Assembly (NCBI GenBank): GCA_946480605.1
Contig: CAMLKW010000156.1
Location: 1 to 10,725, forward strand
Reading direction: 5' to 3'
DNA: 10,725 nt
Origin: an uncultured Roseateles sp.
GTDB lineage: Bacteria > Pseudomonadota > Gammaproteobacteria > Burkholderiales > Burkholderiaceae
Part shown: one piece after another, positions 1 to 6,578 of the stretch
Position numbering within the stretch: the stretch's first letter is position 1
Layout of the letters: each line of letters opens with the position of its first letter
Program-made: the position numbers and the translations under genes
Notes under the pieces: model-generated
What the model was told of the DNA's origin: nothing
The model's input: the letters and a program-made list of their open reading frames with translations, nothing else
Database searches by the model: none

Positions 1-541
1 GGACTCGACCGGCATCTGCTTCATCGGCGAGCGGCCGTTCCGCGAGTTCCTGAACAAGTATTTGTCCCACCAGCCCGGCCCCATCAAGGACGAGCGCGGC
101 CGCAAGCTGGGCGAGCACGTGGGCCTGTCCTTCTACACGCTGGGCCAGCGCCAGGGCTTAGGGATTGGCGGCGTGAAGGACAAGGGCGCGCCGCGCGGTG
201 GCGGCGAGCATGAACCCTGGTTCGTCGCAGCCAAGGACATCGAGCGCAACACGCTGATCGCCGTGCAAGGCCACGACCACCCGCTGCTGCTGAGCCCGGC
301 GCTGGTGGCGGACGATCTCAGCTGGGTCGCCGGCCGCGCACCCGCGACCGGGATGGCGGCGGCCAAGACGCGCTACCGGCAAGCGGATGCTCCCTGCAGC
401 GTCGCCTTTGACGCTCAGGGACGGCTGGCGCTGCGCTTCACCGACCCGCAATGGGCCGTCACGCCGGGGCAGAGCGCCGTGGTCTATGACGGCGAGGTCT
501 GCCTGGGCGGCGGCGTCATTGCCGCCGCCTTGGCCGATTAG
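1..541 (+). CDS. mnmA: tRNA-specific 2-thiouridylase MnmA, 3' part
   Basis: MnmA thiolates U34 of the Lys, Glu and Gln tRNAs in the cytoplasm, adenylating the uridine and then adding sulfur carried on a cysteine. The gene is cut by the window start; the reading frame begins at base 2 and about 179 residues remain (E. coli MnmA is 368). The first visible residues are the conserved [11 protein letters not shown] block; its cysteine (codon 17-19) corresponds to catalytic Cys199 of E. coli. The central-domain segment [17 protein letters not shown] follows at about 120-172, then the C-terminal beta-barrel (EPWFVAAKD, then [17 protein letters not shown]). The N-terminal PP-loop ATPase domain lies outside the window. 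The TAG stop at 539-541 overlaps the TAA stop of the convergent PEP-CTERM gene. No terminator follows. Identification is secure. Confidence 0.96.
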   Translation, partial: DSTGICFIGERPFREFLNKYLSHQPGPIKDERGRKLGEHVGLSFYTLGQRQGLGIGGVKDKGAPRGGGEHEPWFVAAKDIERNTLIAVQGHDHPLLLSPALVADDLSWVAGRAPATGMAAAKTRYRQADAPCSVAFDAQGRLALRFTDPQWAVTPGQSAVVYDGEVCLGGGVIAAALAD

Positions 542-1113
542 ATCGAACGGCGGCGGCGCGCCACCCAGCCCACGGCGCCCAGGCCAGCCAGCAGCAGCGC
601 GACCTGGCTGGGCTCCGGCACGGCGCTGACGGTCAGGCTGAAGCGGTCGCCGACCTGGAAGCCGGCCTGCGCCAGCGTCCAGTCGGTCTTGCCACCGGTT
701 CCCAGTGCATTGCCCAGTTCGATGTCGAGGTAGTCCTCGGGCGTGAACGTGATCGTGCGCGTGGCGCCGCTGCCACTGACGACGGTTGCGCCGCCGAACT
801 GACGCGTGACCGTGCCCACGCTGCCAAAGCTGCCGCGGTCCAGCGTCAGCACCAGGCCCTGCAGGCCGGTGCCGGTGTAGTTGCGGATGACGGCGTTGAA
901 GGCGATCGGGGCCAGCAGGTCCTCGTCATCGAGACGCCAGCTCAGCACGGCCGGGCTGCCGTTGGCCAGGTCCAGGTCGAAGGACAGCAGGCCGATGGTG
1001 CTGTAGTCCGAGGCCACGGTGGCGCCTTGCGTGACGGCACCTTCGAAGGTCAGCGCCTGCGCGGGCAGGGCGGCGGCCAGCGCGAGCGCGGCGGCGATCA
1101 GGGTCTTGTTCAT
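538..1113 (-). CDS. Small PEP-CTERM sorting-domain protein (191 aa)
   Basis: This is a predicted exported surface protein of unknown function. It has a Sec signal peptide (residues 1-20, MNKTL..., cleavage after AQA), a middle domain of about 140 residues rich in Thr, Gly and Asp with a beta-sandwich look, and a C-terminal PEP-CTERM signal: VPEP at 165-168, a hydrophobic stretch of about 17 residues, and the basic end RRRRS. In known systems an exosortase recognises and removes this tail. The start is supported by AAGGAAG on the minus strand (bases 1119-1125), 5 nt before the ATG. The gene lies 17 nt behind the PhoX-like gene, so the two are probably cotranscribed, and its product may be the surface partner of that enzyme (inference). 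Its TAA stop overlaps the stop of mnmA. I do not recognise the middle domain. Confidence 0.9.
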   Translation of the reverse strand: MNKTLIAAALALAAALPAQALTFEGAVTQGATVASDYSTIGLLSFDLDLANGSPAVLSWRLDDEDLLAPIAFNAVIRNYTGTGLQGLVLTLDRGSFGSVGTVTRQFGGATVVSGSGATRTITFTPEDYLDIELGNALGTGGKTDWTLAQAGFQVGDRFSLTVSAVPEPSQVALLLAGLGAVGWVARRRRSI

Positions 1114-1130
1114 GGATGCTTCCTTGGGGC

Positions 1131-2660
1131 TCAAAGGCTGCCGCGCGTCCACGGGCCGGTGATGGCCAGCGTGACGCCGTGGTACAGGTTGACGAACAGC
1201 ACGCGGCCATCGGGGCTGAAGACGCAGCCGGCCCACTCGCTCATGCGCTGGTCGCCCGAGGCGGCGCCCGTCTTGCCCACGGCATCCAGCTGGGCACGCG
1301 TGAAGTTGTAGTTGCTCTTCGCGAACACATAGCTGCCGCCGGTAGGCGTGACGACCTTGAGGTGCTGCGAGGTCAGCGCGGGCACATTGCCCGGGCCGCC
1401 GGTGCCGCCGTCCTCGCAGAACAGCACGCCGCCGCGCGGGCTCACGCACAGGTTGTCCGGCGAGTTGCCGACCTGCAGGCTGTTGCTGACGAAGATGGCC
1501 TTCAGCGTCATGCTGGCCAGGTGCAGCGCCCAGATGCGGCCGGCGCGGGCCGGGCTGGTCGTGACCTGCTTGTCGGTGAAGTAGACGACGCCGTTGGCGA
1601 CCCAGCAGCCCTCGGTCGCGCCGAAGATGGCGGCGCCGTTGGCATAGGCCTGTCGGTAGGGGCCGCTGGCCGACACGTTGCCGTTGACGGTGGACAGCGA
1701 GGCGCCGTCCAGGTCGGGGTTGGCGATGTCCACCCACTCGCAGATGTACTCCTGGCACAGCGTGGGGTCGCGCAGGTCGGCGTTGGCCACGGCGCGCACG
1801 CGCAGGCCCTGCAGCGTGCCGCCGGCGTGCAGGCTGTTCAGGCCGCCGGCCCAGTTGGCGGGGCGGAAGCGGTACAGCGTGTTGGCATTGCCCTGGTCCT
1901 CGGTCAGGTACCAGTAGCCGGTGGCCGGGTCGATGGCGCTGGCCTCGTGGGCCATTCGGCCCATCGCGACGATGGGGTTCACGTTGGCCGCGTTGACGCT
2001 GGTGTCGGCCGGCACCTCGAACACGTAGCCGTGCTTCTTGCCGGTGCTGGAGACGCTGTTGCTGCGGATCTCCTCGTTGGCCAGCCACGAGCCCCAGGTG
2101 CTGGCACCACCCGCGCACGGCCGGTAGATGCCGCCGAAGCTGGCGTAGCTGGACACCCAGTCGCCGTCGCGCCACACCAGGTTGGTGTTGCCGCCGACCT
2201 GGTAGCTGGTGCCGGTGATGCCGGTGTCGTACTTGGCGACGTTGGCGCGGCTCGCCCCGATGATGTTGGCCGCGTTGCTGCTGGTGCTGAGCTCATGGTT
2301 GCGCACCAGGATGATCTCGGTGCTGCGGCCCACGCGGCGCTGCACGACGACGCCCATGCCGTCGTGCGCGCCGGGCGTCACGAGGCCGTCGGCCATCACG
2401 TCGCCCCTCCAGCCGTAGCTCTTGTACGTGAAGCCAGCGGGCAGCTCGATGAGCGGCAGGCCGGTCGTCTGGTCGTTCACCGGCGAGGTGACGCCGTAGG
2501 GGCTGTCCTGCAGCGACGAGGCCCCGGCGGCGATGCAGCTCTCCGTCCCGGCTTCAGCGACGCGCGTGGCCAGCGCGCCGATGGGGCCGGCGAAGGCGGC
2601 GGCGACGGCAGCGGCGCCGCCCTTGAGCAGGCCGCGACGGCCCGTGTCTGCTTGATCCAT
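1131..2660 (-). CDS. PhoX/DUF839-family exported protein, putative alkaline phosphatase
   Basis: This 509-residue protein belongs to the PhoX (DUF839) family; characterised members are Tat-exported phosphatases with a calcium-iron centre. The N-terminus carries a Tat-like signal (GRRGLLKGG, residues 7-15, then an Ala-rich hydrophobic segment). Family motifs appear in order: RNHE (120-123), PCAGG...WGSWLANEE (181-197; Cys182 aligns with the iron-ligand cysteine of PhoX), HEASAIDP (238-245), YLTED (251-255) and YRFRP (263-267), PDNLCVSPRGGVLFCEDGG (401-419), and FVNLYHGV (489-496) where the family usually has an N-x-QHPG-like segment. The ATG at 2660 is preceded by TTGGAG and placed directly before the Tat signal. 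The gene heads a two-gene operon with the PEP-CTERM gene and is divergent from the two-component genes, with a 110-base control region between. Some DUF839 proteins are not phosphatases, so the activity is inferred and no symbol is given. Confidence 0.88.
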   Translation of the reverse strand: MDQADTGRRGLLKGGAAAVAAAFAGPIGALATRVAEAGTESCIAAGASSLQDSPYGVTSPVNDQTTGLPLIELPAGFTYKSYGWRGDVMADGLVTPGAHDGMGVVVQRRVGRSTEIILVRNHELSTSSNAANIIGASRANVAKYDTGITGTSYQVGGNTNLVWRDGDWVSSYASFGGIYRPCAGGASTWGSWLANEEIRSNSVSSTGKKHGYVFEVPADTSVNAANVNPIVAMGRMAHEASAIDPATGYWYLTEDQGNANTLYRFRPANWAGGLNSLHAGGTLQGLRVRAVANADLRDPTLCQEYICEWVDIANPDLDGASLSTVNGNVSASGPYRQAYANGAAIFGATEGCWVANGVVYFTDKQVTTSPARAGRIWALHLASMTLKAIFVSNSLQVGNSPDNLCVSPRGGVLFCEDGGTGGPGNVPALTSQHLKVVTPTGGSYVFAKSNYNFTRAQLDAVGKTGAASGDQRMSEWAGCVFSPDGRVLFVNLYHGVTLAITGPWTRGSL

Positions 2661-2695
2661 GGCTACTCCAACGATTGGGGATTGGCTAGAAAGCC

Positions 2696-2709
2696 GTGAA
2701 GTTCTTCAC
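2696..2709. promoter_or_regulatory. Operator-like inverted repeat (6-2-6) between divergent genes
   Basis: GTGAAG at 2696-2701 and CTTCAC at 2704-2709 form a perfect inverted repeat with a 2-base spacer TT. It lies in the 110-base region between the PhoX-like gene (minus) and the histidine kinase gene (plus). Inverted half-sites separated by two bases are the layout bound by NarL-type regulators, and a regulator of that class is encoded next door, which makes this a candidate autoregulatory or divergent operator. No convincing -35/-10 pair was found around it. Function is inferred from position and symmetry only. Confidence 0.4.
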
Positions 2710-2770
2710 ATCGCTTCCAAGCCGCGCATGCTCGCGGCGCCCCATGAAGCCCGCATGACAATGCGCGCCC

Positions 2771-3991
2771 ATGAACCGCTTCGACCGCCTGCTCGCCCGC
2801 CTCGCCGAACCCGGCGTGGTGCTGCGCCTGGCCGCGCTGGTGGTCTGCGCGATGGAGCTGGTCAGCGCCGGCGCGGCGCTGCTGGGCGCGCGCACCGAGC
2901 CCTACGACGGCCTCGTGGCGCGCGTCTGGCAGCAGCTGGGTGGCGACGCCAATGACCGCGGCCTGCTGCTGATCTGCGTGGGCCTGCTGCTGGGCTTCGT
3001 GGCGCTGATCTGGCGGCTGGCCAGCCAAGGGTCTGCTGCGGTCCCGGTGAACCGCCGGCTGGCCTGGCTGCTGCTGGTGGATCTGCTGGCCTTCGGCGTC
3101 ACGCCGGCCCTGCCCTTCCTCGTCACGGCGCTCGCGGCCGTGCTGCTGCCGGCGCGCATGGCGCTGGGCTTCGGCGCCGCACAAGTGCTGCTGAACACCG
3201 CCATCTATGCCGGCCCCGAGGCCAACGCGTGGCTGGACCAGTTCGGCCTGCTGTCCTCCATGCTGGCGCTGCACGGACTGGCCTTCGGCCTGGGCCGCAT
3301 GGCCGCGGCCGAGGCCGAGAAGCGCCGCTGGCTGCAGGCCGTGCTGGCCGAGCAGATGGCCGGCGAGCACCTGCTGGCCGAGCAGATGCGCTACAGCGAG
3401 CGCATGCAGATCGCGCGCGAGCTGCACGACCTGATGGGCCACCACCTGACCGCGCTGAACCTGCAGCTGCAGCTGGGCAACGCGCTGCTGGCGCGCGCCG
3501 ATGCGGATGGCGCCGGCCAGGCGCTGGACCGCGCCCAGGGCGTGGCCGCGCAGCTGCTGGCCGACGTGCGCGAGTCCGTGTCGCAACAACGAGATTCGCA
3601 GCGCATCGACCTGTCCGCCGCGCTGCAGGCGCTGGCCGAGGGCATCGCCAGCACGCGCATCGAGCTGGCCGTGGGCGACGCCGCCCGCGACCTCGGCCCC
3701 CGCGCGGCCCATGCGCTGCTGCGCTGCGTGCAGGAGGGCGTGACCAACAGCGTGCGCCACGCCGGCGCGCGCCGCGTGCAGGTCGAGCTGCGCGGCGAGG
3801 GCGACGAGGTCGCCGTCAGCATCGACGATGATGGGCGGGGCGCGCCGGGCTGGCAGCCCGGCCGTGCCGAGCGCTTCGGCAATGGGCTCTCGGGCATGGC
3901 CGAGCGCATGACCGAGCTGGGGGGGCAGATGCGCGTCACGCGCACCAGCCCGGGTTTCAGAATCGAGCTGAGATGTCCACGATGGGTGTGA
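2771..3991 (+). CDS. Membrane sensor histidine kinase, NarL/DesK type (HisKA_3)
   Basis: This 406-residue protein is the sensor of a two-component system. The N-terminal part (about 15-175) is a set of hydrophobic helices with only short loops, so it is probably a membrane-embedded sensor without a large periplasmic domain. A helical linker (about 178-208) follows, then the HisKA_3 dimerisation and phosphoacceptor segment ERMQIARELHDLMGHHL (210-226) with predicted phospho-His219. The ATPase domain shows an N box QEGVTNSVRHAGA (321-333, Asn326), a G1-like box DDDGRG (352-357) and a G2-like box GNGLSGM (370-376). The start ATG at 2771 has no clear Shine-Dalgarno sequence. The 3' end overlaps the response regulator gene by 19 bases, indicating coupled translation. 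The stimulus cannot be read from the sequence. DesK-like kinases often sense membrane state, but that is only an analogy. Confidence 0.92.
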   Translation: MNRFDRLLARLAEPGVVLRLAALVVCAMELVSAGAALLGARTEPYDGLVARVWQQLGGDANDRGLLLICVGLLLGFVALIWRLASQGSAAVPVNRRLAWLLLVDLLAFGVTPALPFLVTALAAVLLPARMALGFGAAQVLLNTAIYAGPEANAWLDQFGLLSSMLALHGLAFGLGRMAAAEAEKRRWLQAVLAEQMAGEHLLAEQMRYSERMQIARELHDLMGHHLTALNLQLQLGNALLARADADGAGQALDRAQGVAAQLLADVRESVSQQRDSQRIDLSAALQALAEGIASTRIELAVGDAARDLGPRAAHALLRCVQEGVTNSVRHAGARRVQVELRGEGDEVAVSIDDDGRGAPGWQPGRAERFGNGLSGMAERMTELGGQMRVTRTSPGFRIELRCPRWV

Positions 3992-4635
3992 TCAAGATCC
4001 TGCTGGTCGAAGACCAGCAACTGGTGCGCGAAGGCCTGAAGGGCCTGCTCGCGCTGCACGACGACCTGCAGGTGGTGGGCGAGGCCAACGACGGCGCCGA
4101 GGCGCTTGAATGGCTGGCTGTCGCTCCGCCGGACGACATGCCCGACGTCATCCTGTCCGACATGCGCATGCCGCGGCTGGACGGCATCGGCCTGATCCGC
4201 GCGCTGGCCGCGCGCGCGCTGCGCCTGCCGGTCGTGCTGCTGACCACTTTCGACGACACCGCCGCCTTCGACGAGGCCGCGCGTGCCGGCGCCAAGGGCT
4301 TCTTGCTGAAGGCCATCCGCCCCGAGACGCTGGCGCAGGCGCTGCGCGACGTGCATGCCGGCGGCACCGCGCTGCGCCCGTCGCTGACCACGCGCATGGA
4401 GGCCAAGGGCGGCGAGCGCGCCTTCACGGCGGCCGACCATCCCGACCCGCTCTCCCCGAAGGAGCTGCAGGTGCTGCGCCTGGTGGCCAGCGGCCGCAGC
4501 AACACCGAGATCGCGGCGCTGCTGGGCAACAGCGAAGGCGTCATCAAGAACCATTGCTCGGCCATCTTCTCCAAGATGGGCGTGCGCGACCGCACGCAGG
4601 CCGTGCTGCGCGCCATCGACCTGGGCTGGATTTAA
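3973..4635 (+). CDS. NarL/FixJ-family response regulator with LuxR-type HTH
   Basis: This is the partner of the preceding kinase: a cytoplasmic DNA-binding regulator of 220 residues, the normal size for the family. The receiver domain (about 5-125) has the acidic pair E13-D14, phosphoacceptor Asp63 in LSDMRMP, Thr91 in LLTTF and Lys113 in FLLKA. The C-terminal domain (about 158-220) is a LuxR/GerE helix-turn-helix, opening with LSPKELQVLRLVASGRSNTE and continuing through NSEGVIKNHCSAIFSKMGV. The ATG at 3973 gives a 19-base overlap with the kinase gene; an in-frame ATG at 3982 is an alternative start that would cost only three residues. Candidate targets are the adjacent divergent promoter region (inverted repeat at 2696-2709) and neighbouring surface-protein genes, which is inference. 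Its TAA stop overlaps that of the convergent CAP gene. Confidence 0.94.
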   Translation: MSTMGVIKILLVEDQQLVREGLKGLLALHDDLQVVGEANDGAEALEWLAVAPPDDMPDVILSDMRMPRLDGIGLIRALAARALRLPVVLLTTFDDTAAFDEAARAGAKGFLLKAIRPETLAQALRDVHAGGTALRPSLTTRMEAKGGERAFTAADHPDPLSPKELQVLRLVASGRSNTEIAALLGNSEGVIKNHCSAIFSKMGVRDRTQAVLRAIDLGWI

Positions 4636-5132
4636 GGCTTGGCGCGGGCGGGCGCCGCCAGTTGCAGCACCCAGTAGCGCTGCAGCCGCCCCGGGCCGCT
4701 CACGCAGGCCAGGCCGAACTCCTGGAACTCGGCCCCCATCAGGTTCTCGCAATGCGCCGGGCTGGCCAGCCATTCGGTGAGCGCCTCGTCCAGTGTGTCC
4801 GGCCCACCGGCCAGGTTCTCGCCGGCCAGCCGCATCGCATAGCCGCTGGCGCGCACCCGCGTGCGCAGCGACGCGCCGTCGGCGCCCAGGTGGTCGAGCC
4901 GGTCCCGTGCCGCCAGGTCCAGCGCGTGCTGCCGCGCCGAGGCGGCCAGCAAGGCCTGCCAGCGCAGCCCGGGCGCGGCGGGCATCGTGCGGTCGCCGCA
5001 GGCCCGGGTCTTGGCGCGCAGCGCGTTCAGCGCATGTTCTGCGACGGCAATCTCGGGCCGGCAATCGGCTTGCGGCGCCGCCCCCGCCACAGCGGCGAAA
5101 CCCGACAGCAGGGTGAGCAGGGCGCGACGCAT
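4632..5132 (-). CDS. Secreted CAP/SCP-domain protein
   Basis: This 166-residue protein of the CAP superfamily (SCP/PR-1-like) has a short Sec-type signal peptide (MRRALLTLLSGFAAVAGA, residues 1-18). The domain spans about 28-160: LRWQALLAASARQHALDLA (57-74), DHLGADGASLRTRVRASGY (80-98), GENLAGG (104-110), EWLASPAHCENLM (120-132), then the closing strand YWVLQLA (153-159). Candidate cavity residues are His69 or His81, Glu105, Glu120 and His127. Cys24, Cys45, Cys128 and Cys143 could form disulfides after export. Bacterial CAP proteins have varied or unknown roles, so none is assigned. The ATG at 5132 directly precedes the signal peptide; a weak AGGAT lies 7-11 nt upstream. The gene is monocistronic, converges on the response regulator with overlapping stops, and is divergent from the PEP-CTERM gene at 5414. 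Confidence 0.88.
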   Translation of the reverse strand: MRRALLTLLSGFAAVAGAAPQADCRPEIAVAEHALNALRAKTRACGDRTMPAAPGLRWQALLAASARQHALDLAARDRLDHLGADGASLRTRVRASGYAMRLAGENLAGGPDTLDEALTEWLASPAHCENLMGAEFQEFGLACVSGPGRLQRYWVLQLAAPARAKP

Positions 5133-5262
5133 GCGGGCATCCTAGTGCAGCGGCACGGTGAACGCGCTCGCCAATCGGCGCCTCCCCCACGATGCAGCCG
5201 TCATGACGCCGCACCGCGCCGAAGCCCCCGCGCCGGGGCATGGGCGGGTCACCCCCACCCTC

Positions 5263-5337
5263 CACTTGCGGGAGAAGACTTTCCCTAGAAGCGCGAAGGC
5301 TTCGGTGTGAGGAAACTCACACCCTCTCCCACAAGAG
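5263..5337. repeat. REP-like imperfect inverted pair in an intergenic region
   Basis: CACTTGCGGGAGAAG (5263-5277) matches the reverse complement of bases 5323-5337 at 12 of 15 positions. The right half is itself a hairpin, CCCTCT (5322-5327) pairing with AGAGGG (5334-5339). Such CCCTC...GAGGG palindromes are typical of dispersed REP/BIME elements in high-GC proteobacteria. Only one copy is visible here, so dispersal in the genome is inferred. The surrounding 281-base intergenic region separates the divergent CAP and PEP-CTERM genes; no convincing ORF is seen in it. Confidence 0.5.
5304..5323. promoter_or_regulatory. Perfect 8-bp hairpin or operator with GAAA loop
   Basis: GGTGTGAG (5304-5311) and CTCACACC (5316-5323) are perfect inverted arms around GAAA, a GNRA tetraloop if transcribed. 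The element lies about 90 bases before the PEP-CTERM gene at 5414 and between the arms of the REP-like pair. It may be part of that repeat, an RNA structure in the leader, or an operator for the divergent pair. The sequence does not decide between these. Confidence 0.4.
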
Positions 5338-5413
5338 GGCGCCGGCATCACCGGTCGTCTGGCCGCTGATCGCGGCTGAGCAAACAGCAATCGACTCATA
5401 AGGACGTCAGCAG

Positions 5414-6088
5414 ATGAAAACTTCTATCGCCGGGCTTTGCATCGCCACATTGGGACTGGTGGGAGGCAGCAGCGCACACGCCGCCGCCGCGCTGATCAGC
5501 GAAGGCTTCGACAACGTCGCCACGCTGGGCGCCTCGGGCTGGCTCGCTGGCAATTTCAGCTCACCCGCGGGCTCCACCGGCTGGTTCCAGGGCAATGCGG
5601 GCGCCGTGAATGCGTACAGTGGCCCCGCCAACTCCTACATCGCCGCCAACTTCAACAATGGCGTCTCGGGCGGCAACATCGAGAACTGGCTGGTCACGCC
5701 GGTCTTCAGCACCACCTCCAACGGCTTCCTGAACTTCTACACGCGCACGGACGAACTGCTGGGCCTCTTCGGCGACAGCCTGGAGGTCCGCTTCAACGCC
5801 ACCGGCAGCCTCAACCTCGCCGACTTCGTCACCGTGATGACCGTCAACGGCTCGCAGGCCGTGGACGGCTATCCCGACATCTGGACCGACTTCACCACCA
5901 CCTGGGCCGGCACCGGCGCCGCCACGCAGGGCCGCTATGCCTTCGTCTACCGCGTCGACAGCACCGACAGCGCCAACTTCATCGGCATCGACTCGGTGAC
6001 CGTGGACCTGCCCGAGCCCGCCAGCCTCGCGCTGGTGCTGGGCGCGTTGGGTGGCCTGGGCTTCGCATCGCGCCGCCGCAAGGCCTGA
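5414..6088 (+). CDS. PEP-CTERM protein, choice-of-anchor J type (224 aa)
   Basis: This is a predicted secreted, exosortase-processed surface protein. A Sec signal peptide occupies residues 1-23 (MKTSIAGLCIATLGLVGGSSAHA). The body begins LISEGFDNVATLGASGW and continues through WFQGN, NSYIAANFNN and NIENWLVTPVF (89-98), the pattern of the choice-of-anchor J jelly-roll domain, which ends near FIGIDSVTVD. The PEP-CTERM tail follows: LPEP (199-202), a hydrophobic stretch (203-218) and the basic end SRRRKA. The start is well supported by AAGGAC at 5400-5405, 8 nt before the ATG. It is the first gene of a plus-strand cassette with the post-PEP-like and metalloprotease genes, although a terminator-like hairpin (6131-6153) follows it, so it may be transcribed more strongly than the genes behind. 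The biological role is unknown; proteins of this type are linked to matrix or floc formation in exosortase bacteria. Confidence 0.92.
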   Translation: MKTSIAGLCIATLGLVGGSSAHAAAALISEGFDNVATLGASGWLAGNFSSPAGSTGWFQGNAGAVNAYSGPANSYIAANFNNGVSGGNIENWLVTPVFSTTSNGFLNFYTRTDELLGLFGDSLEVRFNATGSLNLADFVTVMTVNGSQAVDGYPDIWTDFTTTWAGTGAATQGRYAFVYRVDSTDSANFIGIDSVTVDLPEPASLALVLGALGGLGFASRRRKA

Positions 6089-6130
6089 GCCGTCCGCTCG
6101 CCCACCGCGAGCCGTTGCTTTCCAAAGTGT

Positions 6131-6153
6131 CCCGGTCGCCGATCGGCGCCGGG
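6131..6153 (+). terminator. Terminator-like GC hairpin within the cassette
   Basis: CCCGG (6131-6135) pairs with CCGGG (6149-6153), and CGCC (6137-6140) pairs with GGCG (6145-6148) around a GATC loop, with T6136 bulged. The hairpin is followed by G and only three T residues. This would be a weak or partial intrinsic terminator, or an mRNA-stabilising 3' structure, between the PEP-CTERM gene and the downstream genes. Confidence 0.4.
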
Positions 6154-6189
6154 GTTTCGAACGCTCCACCAGAGCATGAAAGGAAGACC

Positions 6190-6570
6190 ATGAAGCTTCG
6201 CCATTGGCTGCCGGTCCTCGGGCTGGCCCTGACCGCCCCGGGCGCCTTTGCCCAGGATGACCTCACCGTCGTGCGCGACTCCGCCACGGGCAAGCTGCGC
6301 GCGCCCACCGCCGAAGAGGCGCAGGAACTGGCCGCGCCGCGCGGCGGTGCCACCGCCCGCATCATGTCGGCGCGCGCCAGCGCCGCCACACCCCTGGTCC
6401 GCAGCCACCGGGGCGGCGCCACCAGCGTGCGGGTGACCGAAGAGTTCGCCAGCCACTCGGTCGTCAAGCGCGGCGCGGACGGCAAGCTGCACCAGCAGTG
6501 CGTGTCCGCCCGTGACGCCGCCAACCCGGCCATCGACCATACCGGCCACAACCACGCCGCCACGGAGTAA
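6190..6570 (+). CDS. Small exported protein resembling post-PEP-CTERM-1 family (126 aa)
   Basis: This short protein has a clear Sec signal peptide (MKLRHWLPVLGLALTAPGAFA, 1-21). The mature part begins QDDLTVVRDSATGKLRAPTAEE (22-43), followed by an Arg/Ala-rich stretch, a conserved-looking block VRVTEEFASHSVVKRGADGKLHQQCV (80-105) with the only mature cysteine (Cys104), and a His-containing tail DHTGHNHAATE (116-126). The pattern 'VVRD..TG.LRAPT...' and the position right after a PEP-CTERM gene match what I recall of RefSeq 'post-PEP-CTERM-1 domain' proteins; I could not verify this by search. It has a strong Shine-Dalgarno (AAAGGAAG, 6179-6186) and a stop 8 nt before the protease gene, so the two are cotranscribed. 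Possible roles are a chaperone, inhibitor or partner for its neighbours, all of them inference. Confidence 0.75.
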   Translation: MKLRHWLPVLGLALTAPGAFAQDDLTVVRDSATGKLRAPTAEEAQELAAPRGGATARIMSARASAATPLVRSHRGGATSVRVTEEFASHSVVKRGADGKLHQQCVSARDAANPAIDHTGHNHAATE

Positions 6571-6578
6571 GCCGCACC

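Noticed and set aside
538..2175. One long minus-strand frame of 545 codons containing the PEP-CTERM gene
   Set aside because: The part above 1113 is out of frame with, and inside, the PhoX-like gene; the real start is the ATG at 1113 with its Shine-Dalgarno and signal peptide.
1116..2699. Long plus-strand open frame (527 codons) opposite the PhoX-like gene
   Set aside because: It is the antisense shadow of a clear DUF839 protein; the translation is a low-complexity Ala/Gly/Val/Arg/His run with no domain, signal or start context.
3391..5265. Minus-strand open frame of 624 codons across the kinase, regulator and CAP genes
   Set aside because: It lies antisense to two well-defined genes and out of frame with the CAP gene, and no domain is recognisable.
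5142..5399. Minus-strand 85-codon frame in the CAP/PEP-CTERM intergenic region
   Set aside because: It overlaps the REP-like pair and the hairpin, has no clear ribosome binding site and no recognisable sequence.
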